From positions 87,478-151,477 of the forward strand of contig LATX02000008.1 of assembly GCA_001466705.2 (NCBI GenBank): DNA of 64,000 nt. Reading direction: 5' to 3'. The position numbers and the translations under genes are program-made. Below the pieces are notes generated by a model, which did not search any database, had not been told where the DNA came from, and saw only the letters and a list, made by a program, of their open reading frames with translations. Within the stretch, counting starts at the first letter, position 1. Each line of letters opens with the position of its first letter. This document shows positions 57,111 to 64,000 of the stretch, piece after piece. The DNA is from Moniliophthora roreri (Eukaryota > Basidiomycota > Agaricomycetes > Agaricales > Marasmiaceae).

Positions 57111-57627
57111 AGTCTTCAGATCGGTAAAATGGAATGTCAACCGACTTAGGAAGACTCACAAGGGTTCTTAGCAACAGAAATTTAGCCAGCATCACAAATT
57201 GTGGATCCAGTCCAGCCAATACCGTGGACATTCACGAAAGGTTTGAAAAAGGCGGAGAACTCGCACCACATTGTCCCCAAATGGGAACACCAACTGTTCT
57301 GCGCGGCCAAAGCCAGCAAGTATGCGAGCAGGGATGTAAAGATCTTCCTCTGCAATGAAAACCTATCATTCTTCGCAAGTCTTCAAGTTTTGCTTCCAAA
57401 GTCGTGGACTATTCTTTCTGGATAGAAGGGAATACTCCCTGAAGAGAAACCGAACGAAACTGAACGCAGGTGAAAATCAGCTTCAGTGGACTTGAATATT
57501 CTGGAGACACACTATATCTTCTAAAGTTGAGTTTCATTACCTTGCGCAGGCACGTTGAGTACACGGAGTCGGGGGCACATGACGGTTGAGAGTGAGCGCC
57601 GAGCAAGAGCCCTTGCTCCCAACTATC
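57111..57627. other. intergenic
   Basis: 5' flank of cystathionine gamma-synthase; the upstream frame at 57586 extends the gene's N-terminus without an ATG. Confidence 0.35.
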
Positions 57628-59604
57628 ATGACCGTCACCCTCGGCTCACCCGTCCCTCCAAATACCCCTCATGCCATCTCGGTTTCCTTACCCACCTGGA
57701 GAGATAATGTTGATTATGAAGAGGGCGAGAGGAGGGTCGTAGAAAAGATGGTATGCGGCTATCCACGATTTTTTATTCATCCGAGTATTCAAAAGGTGCG
57801 TAACCCGTTCACCCTAGAAATTACTTATTTTTGTTTCTGACTGATGGTCGTACAGCTAGCCAGTATCTGTGAGCTCAAATTTGGGGCACAGGGCGAAAGC
57901 TGCCTTCTCTTTCCGACCAAAAATGTCGCTGAAGAATGCCGTGCTTTCATACAACACCGTTCATCGAAAGCTCGGCTCATCCAGCTTCTCATATGCCCTG
58001 AAGACAAAGAGAAGGCCAATATGCTAGTGAACTCGGACCAGGATTGCGGGTGCAATGACTCCCTTGTCGATCTGCATATTGTACTCTTTCCATCGGACGA
58101 CTTCCCAATAGCCAAGCAGTTTTGGCAGCATGCTGGGAGCGGCATTTCCAGTCGGCTGGCTGAGCATTGTTTGGGACTTCTACCCGACACATCTCCCCCA
58201 ACAACCCCAACTGCAGCCGTAACCCCGATCCCGGCGAAAAAGGTTCATAATCGGCATTATTCAGTTAAAGAATCCGCGAAGGGATTTTCGTCTCCTCCTC
58301 CTAGCCCCATGGCTGAGACTCTCAGCAAGGATCAGGCAACCTATCTCGAGGAGCGATACGGCCGTAACCTTCCTATCGCATCCGCAGCGATAGCCAAACG
58401 CGCTCTGCGCCGCAGAATTGCGGGTACCTTGGTCAGAGATGACGAGGAGACGGCAAAAATCAAAGGAAGAGTATGCGAAAATGACGTATACCTCTTTCCT
58501 AGCGGGATGAACGCTATTTGGAACGCGCATCAGTTAGCTCTCAGTACCCGACCTCAGGCAAAGAGTGTTTGTTTTGGGTGGGTGGTATCTCGCGTTCTGC
58601 ACGTTTATTCGCAATGCTGACACCTCGTGTAGATTTCCATACACAGATACTCTCAAAGTCTTACAGAAATGGGGTCCTGGGTGTCATTTCTTCGGACATG
58701 GGTTAGACAGCGACATTGATCAACTAGAAGCTCTCTTGGAGGCAGAGACCAAATCTAATCCCTCTACGCCTCCCATCCTCGCACTCTTCACTGAATTCCC
58801 CTCCAATCCTCTTCTTAGGTCAGCCGACCTGCCTAGACTCCGCAAGTTGGCTGACAAGTACGACTTTTTGATCGTTATCGACGAAACCATTGGCAACTTC
58901 ATCAACGTTCAAGTACTTCCTTACGCCGATGTAGTCGTCAGTAGCTTGACCAAGGTATTCAGTGGAGCCTCGAACGTCATGGGCGGGAGGTATGTCCTTT
59001 CTCCTTGATTCTATTTCTTCACTGCTTATTGGTTACTTTCATTTCCAGCTTGGTTTTGAACCCTCAAGGTCGCCATTATTCAGTGCTCAAAGCCTATATG
59101 GACGCTACGCACGAACGCGACGCTTACTTCGACCAAGACGCCATCTTCCTAGAGCGTAATTCTCGCGATTTCGCGCGCAGATGCAAAATCATCGACGCCA
59201 ACGCTGATGCCATCTGCACCTTCCTCTACAACCACAAGTCCAATTCACCAAACTCCCCAATCAAAGAGGTGTTCTACCCCAAGTATATCACGCCGGAGCA
59301 TTACTCCCGTTGTCGGCTTCCAGGAGGTGGCGATGGTGGATTGTTCTCCGTGACCTTTACGTCGAAGAAGGCTTCTGAGGCATTCTTTGACGCATTGCCA
59401 GTGTACAAGGGTCCAAGTCTGGGAACAAACTTTACGCTGGCGTGCCCGTTCACCATTCTTGCACATTACACGGAACTGGTTTGGGCCGGAGAGTACGGTG
59501 TCGAGGAAGGTTTAGTGAGGATCAGCGTTGGGATGGAGGAGACGCCAAAACTACTGGAGGCCTTTGACGTAGCGTTGAAGGCTGCTGAGATGGCCCAGGC
59601 ATGA
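57628..59604 (+). CDS. cystathionine gamma-synthase
   Basis: PLP enzyme of methionine biosynthesis/transsulfuration joining cysteine to an activated homoserine; cytosolic. I chose the ATG at 57628 ([20 protein letters not shown]). After an intron (KMV...[14 protein letters not shown]) come [16 protein letters not shown], then across an intron [18 protein letters not shown], then [40 protein letters not shown] and [20 protein letters not shown] give the PLP-contacting Asp, and [20 protein letters not shown] holds the Schiff-base Lys in SSLTK. After the last intron: [50 protein letters not shown] and [20 protein letters not shown]. It ends EMAQA. The long N-terminal region with a Pro/Ser-rich linker ([15 protein letters not shown]) is typical of fungal forms. 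All key residues present; intact. Confidence 0.9.
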
Positions 59605-60217
59605 TTCAAATTAGACGTTTAGATTTCTTGATCCTCCAACAGGATCTCTTTTACGACCATTTCACCGTTTCTCTATACTGTATCCAACTACATTGCTTCA
59701 TTTCCTCCAACAGGATTCATAGGTGTATTTTTATCTGTATCCAACTACAAGGTGTATCCTTATTAGACAATGCATACCATGTTATTCATTTCGGCGGCTT
59801 CCACGAATGAGTGGATGTGGTGTATCCTTGTGTCGTGTCCATGAGCGTCGTCCATCTCTAGCCACGTCATTCCGGGATCTACAAGACCGTTTTATGGATT
59901 ATTACTACAACATGTGGTTCTTTGAGCGCGGGATTTTCGATTTGTACAGCAATGGAGGGTAAGATCTGGGTCAAATATAACTGTTATTTCGCTGACTCGC
60001 GTTTAGATTCATCAACTGGTGCTGTATGTCTGCCAACTTCAATTGAAACAGTGGACACGTTGACTTCTATTCTCTCTGAAAGCTGGTGTTACATGGAAGT
60101 ATCACAACTTCTATCAGAGAATAAACGTTCGATTTGAATGTAAGTACGTATCGTAGAATATGTCGATGATTTGAATTACTCGCCAAAAACGAACCCAAGA
60201 TAACATGTAAGCATCCT
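59605..60217. other. intergenic
   Basis: No gene recognised; short plus-strand frames only. Confidence 0.35.
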
Positions 60218-62374
60218 TCAATCAAACTGATCCATGTGAAGATCCTCTATGTAAATCCACCTTCCGTCACAATCAGAATGTGGACGAAGTAGTATTTGCA
60301 CCACGATCTGCCGCCTCGGGATCACCTCCTGCTTCGCCAGACGTAGCCGGCTTTGAGCCGGACAATCCGTACCACAGTCATGTATCTTCGTGGTAGAAGA
60401 CAAGTGTGCGATAGTAAACTTCATCGGCCACTCCCTGTAGTCGAACCGCGCCAAAACGATCGAGGGCGACTTTCGAAGGACTGCCTCTCGACAGAGTCGG
60501 ACCCTTCGAGAGATTATTTCTCGGCGTACGAGGTACTTGATGAAACGTTCATCTTGGTATGTTATAGGTTGGCCATGAGCTACAAACTGGGAATGAGGCA
60601 TAATATGCTCAGGGCGTAGACAGGAACCCACTTTTCAATGTTTCTGGGAGTCTCCAAACCTTGCACGCATCTCGGTGGCCAAGCTTCCAATCGTTATTTT
60701 GGCATTTGCGAGAACAGTAGGTTGAGGCTAAGCAGGCAGAACATCGCTTGTACTTGACTCGCTTGATAGGTGTCCGGTCCAGTTTCAAGGGGCACTGAAC
60801 ACTGAGGAAATACTGAGGAGTAATCGACACGTACAGATGAACTGCAGCACGATTGCGAATCGCTATCATCAAACTGATACATTTGGCACTTGACCGCCCA
60901 CGCCTCCTTGTTCAGGGATGCAAGTGCAGCCATGACCGGTGTCTCTTGTGTATCATGATCCTCTGGCAGCAGAGGATGCATTCGCTTCATCGATCTATTG
61001 AGAACAGACCGCAGCACGAGGAAGGATTGTATAGAAGACACAAGATCGCAAAGTGCTTTCGAGGTTGCCGATATCTTCTCTATAGTGCGAGACGAAGTCG
61101 GCTCCAAACCGTTCAAGGCTGAATCAATCCGCGGTATGAGCGCCAAAAGCTCGTTATCGAGAGCCTGTACAACCCATGAATACCCTCGGAAAAAGCACGC
61201 TGTAAGACAGCGACAACAAGATGACAACCCTTCACAGGATACGTCGACATCGTCTGGTCCGAGGGCATTCTGCACCAACGAATGGTAACGCGCTACCATA
61301 TCCACCATCAAGGGGACTACGCTATCGGGTGGTAACACCTTTGGAAAGTTGTACCGTTGCGGAGGAGAAATGCTAAACGCTGCTTCGGCCAGATTTATCG
61401 CAGCTCGAGCCATGTACGGGCCAAAGTCTCAGTCCAACTTTGCAGCCTCCTCGAAGACATCTGAATGCAGACTTCGTGTATGTGAGAGGAAAAGCACTCG
61501 TGCAGCAGAGCTGGATCACCGACGCCGACGTCCCTGACCAACATCCATATGACCTCAAAGAACGGATTCCGGACTCGGGCAAGATGACAAGCGACTCCCG
61601 TCATTAGAGGACAGAACGCAGGTGTGAGTGCAAGTATGTTATGCTTTTGTCGTGCGGAGCATGATTTGTCGACCTTCTGGAGCAACACGAGGAGAGAGAA
61701 CGAAGAAAAGATCAGCTTCTCGTAAAGGTCGATGCCTTAGCCTCGTGTTCGGAACGCCAGCATCCGAATGAACATAGCATTCGAGCAGCTGCGAAAGTTT
61801 GCAAAAGGTGGCCGGCCAGATCCACTTCATCCACTTTAGCCACGCAGGTCCATCAGCGGATACGGTTTCTGCTAGAACCATGACCGCTCGTAATACTTTG
61901 TGTGATACTTCATCGGATTGAGAGATGTCGATTGTAAAAGGAAGTGGCATTGATAAATCTCGGTAGACTTGGTCAAAGGCGTGGAAGTCTGGTATATTGG
62001 ATACGACATGATCCTCGAGTTCGAAGATACGTGCCACTCGACGGTCACGTTGCTTGTGAAGACGTATCATCTTCAGAATGGAAGCTTAAGATGGCGTCAG
62101 GTACTGGAGTGTTCGAACATTGTTGTAAACCACGCACCAAGGCTTTTGGAATCCTGTCGTCTGCTTGAGTGCACGCTCGATGGCGAGCCGTCCGGAGTAG
62201 GGGTGAGGGTTGTAGTTCAGATTGAAAATTGAACTTTAGCACAGTGGAGCAGTCTAACCAGTGACGTGATAATCTCCGTCCAGAGGCGTTGCCATTGGCA
62301 ATGGATTTGATGAACCGAAAACTTCGTTTTGCTATGACGCATTTACACGGATTGAGGCCGGTGGGTATTGGCAT
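60218..62374 (-). pseudogene. disrupted MYND-type zinc-finger gene
   Basis: ATG at 62374 begins MPIPTGLNPCKCVIAKRSF, the usual start of Agaricomycete MYND proteins. Exons follow with HKQRDRRVARIFELEDHVVS, FHAFDQVYRDLSMPLPFTID, MKWIWPATFCKLSQLLE, CPLMTGVACHLARVRNPFFE and MARAAINLAEAAFSISPPQR, then a MYND finger (KYKRCSACLASTYCSRKCQN, DWKLGHRDAC) and a C-terminal REWPMKFTIAHLSSTTKI, ending DLHMDQFD at 60218. Breaks: an in-frame TGA between EEAAKLD and DFGPYMAR (about 61432), and apparent frame shifts just before the finger (about 60800) and just after it (about 60640) that I could not explain by introns. A pseudogene or a gene with missed introns; relative of the intact MYND gene at 38359. Confidence 0.55.
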
Positions 62375-62772
62375 GCCATGTGGAATGGGTTGGAAATAGA
62401 TAAAAGCCCTGTTCTTGCAAGGGACGAGTCGGGATGGTAAGTATGGTAGGTATGAATTGGGACTTGAACGATCATGAAAACTCTACCAATGGTTTGATAA
62501 ATAACGTAAGTCAAATCTTTTCTTTTGAACAAGGATGAACGCACCGATGATAAGTATCAGTACCCCACATCCAGTGGCCGAGAAACCAGGATGTTACTTG
62601 AGGTTAGTTGCTCTATCGTGAAGTTGATGACAAAGTTCAAGGTGAGAGCGCGGCGGCCGAACACCGAGCGCCCATGTGAGTACCTATCGAACCGAATTTC
62701 GCATGACCAGTATATAGGGTTCAACGATACAGTACGCAAGAACCTATGAACAAAAGGATACCCATAAAACAC
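62375..62772. other. intergenic
   Basis: Short region between the two minus-strand genes; nothing recognised. Confidence 0.3.
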
Positions 62773-64000
62773 TCAGTAGCGATCCAAAGCAACCTTCCAG
62801 ATATACACTAATCCCAAACCGCAAAATTCACACCACAGACTGTACTCCTCGGCGTCGCGTTCCAATGCATAGCTACTCAGCTCAAGTCAGATCTACACCA
62901 GAATGCTTGAGCGAAACACGAACACCCACCTTGATCAAGCATCACAACCAGGTCGCCTGTAGGCAACACCCCATACCTTCCCTTTCGCTGCATTGTCTTC
63001 CGAAAAGTATCTTCAGCATCCAAGAATTGCGATTCTTGACGTCGAACGGTGTCATCTTGATCGTCATTGTCATCGTCGAATGAGCCAGGCATACTACTAG
63101 TGTCGGGGTGTTGAAGAGCTTCCTGCTCATCCCGGTGCCTCTTGTTCCACATAACAGTACGAAGCTGGTCAGGGTCCCAGTTGAGGTATATCCCCGAATC
63201 GCTGATCTGCAAGCATGAAATACCACCGAGGAAAGAAACATTGTTGAACTCGGGTATTCTGCAAATGTTCAGCTTCAGCGGTGAAGGTGGATGAGCGATC
63301 ATAGCAGACTGCTCCATATCGTATGTGAACGTGAGAGACGTAGACGGGATAGGTGACACTCCGGAGGTTGTAGACAGACTTGGTATGAAATCATTGATAT
63401 CGAGGATGAAGATACCGGTAGTCTATGAATGAATGAGTAATGTGCCTGCGCTCAAGGTGATATGAGGTAGCATACCGATGCAACGACTACCTTGCCTCTA
63501 TCGTAAGCTAAGTACTTCGCCGGACTGTTTTGCGTCCCTAAAACCACCTGAATCGAATGATCGAACAGAGCATCCCGAGCCATCAAAGGCACAGACATAA
63601 AGTCTCGAACAATGACCAACGAGGAGCTGCAGAGCATCGCTACAAAATGCGAGCCACAGGGAGACACGTGGACTAGCGGTAACCTCAGATCGACCGTAAG
63701 GCGTATGAAGTAAAGGAATACACACCCGCAACAAATTCATCGTGAACACGACGATGATCCTCTGGGGCTGGATCCAGTTCAACAGAATGTAACCTCGATA
63801 CTACGCTCCCGTCTTTTACGCCAACCTGTTTCCATAATCGCTTTGTATCGAAGAGTGCCGCAAAAGACGGGGTACCCTGCTCTTCAGTAGCAATATCCTT
63901 TGCATCTCCAGGAACTTTCACCACTCTTCTCCCATAATGCCTACGCGTACTAGGCATATCCAGAACACATGCGCCACTCTGTCGGTCGAATATCCGAAGG
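62773..64000 (-). CDS. F-box-like Agaricomycete protein, partial (N-terminus beyond window)
   Basis: An open frame enters from the right edge: LRIFDRQSGACVLDMPSTRR, HYGRRVVKVPGDA, then GSVVSRLHSVELDPAPEDHR and FVAG, an intron, LPLVHVSPCGSHFVAMLCSS, NSPAKYLAYDRGKVVVAS, another intron, TGIFILDINDFIPSL, NICRIPEFNNVSFLGGISC, YLNWDPDQLRTVMWNKRHRD and YGVLPTGDLVVMLDQ. The layout (beta-rich, LPTGDLVxMLD near the end) recalls Agaricomycete F-box proteins whose F-box lies at the N-terminus, here outside the window. The last exon is uncertain: a frame ending CGLGLVYIWKVALDRY with TGA at 62773-62775 looks protein-like, but its phase with the GTGGGT donor is not settled. Confidence 0.55.

Overview
The window looks like nuclear DNA of a mushroom-forming basidiomycete (Agaricomycetes). 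Genes carry many short GT-AG introns of about 45-70 bases, TATA boxes often lie 30-90 bases upstream of the ATG, and several protein families are ones known mainly from Agaricomycetes (DUF6593, MYND-type fungal proteins, a degenerate kinase-like family, long multi-spanning membrane proteins, and an N-terminal 'TGTLNNVNGDQVNYNH' family). The first gene's family recalls the Marasmius/Gymnopus/Moniliophthora group, but this is recollection, not a search. Three single N bases (23164, 23820, 25917) mark assembly gaps.

Layout. 0-4 kb: an intact multi-exon gene of an unknown Agaricomycete family and a 3' fragment of a paralogue. 4-10 kb: an allantoate-permease-type MFS transporter, an unclear gene, and an NmrA-like NAD(P)-binding protein. 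11.9-12.4 kb: a small secreted protein. 13.1-15.5 kb: a secreted type-B carboxylesterase, then a conserved unknown protein. 17.4-20.3 kb: an atypical cytochrome P450, a decayed 3' end of a second MFS transporter, and a DUF6593 protein. 20.4-24.7 kb: two tandem carboxylesterases, the second broken by assembly gaps. 26.8-34.9 kb: two direct copies of a 1.7-kb dispersed repeat flank a 361-bp MITE-like element and a microsomal-type epoxide hydrolase.

35-42.4 kb: a kinase-like protein without the catalytic Asp, a MYND zinc-finger protein, a 136-bp foldback element, and a HAC1/XBP1-type bZIP regulator. Its C-terminal half lies in a different frame, suggesting IRE1-type splicing. 43.6-44.9 kb: a short-chain dehydrogenase. 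46.3-51.4 kb: two tandem paralogues of an unknown family. 51.6-54.6 kb: membrane proteins. 55.4-57.1 kb: a GH43 pseudogene. 57.6-59.6 kb: cystathionine gamma-synthase. 60.2-62.4 kb: a disrupted MYND gene. 62.8-64 kb: a protein running off the right edge.

How genes may work together: the esterases, P450, epoxide hydrolase, SDR, NmrA protein and transporter are the sort of catalogue used for breakdown of plant or xenobiotic compounds, but they are interspersed with unrelated genes and repeats and do not form a clear cluster. The clearest regulatory gene is the HAC1/XBP1-like bZIP of the unfolded protein response. The window is rich in gene decay: tandem copies, gene fragments (family-1 gene, MFS), a GH43 relic and a MYND relic.
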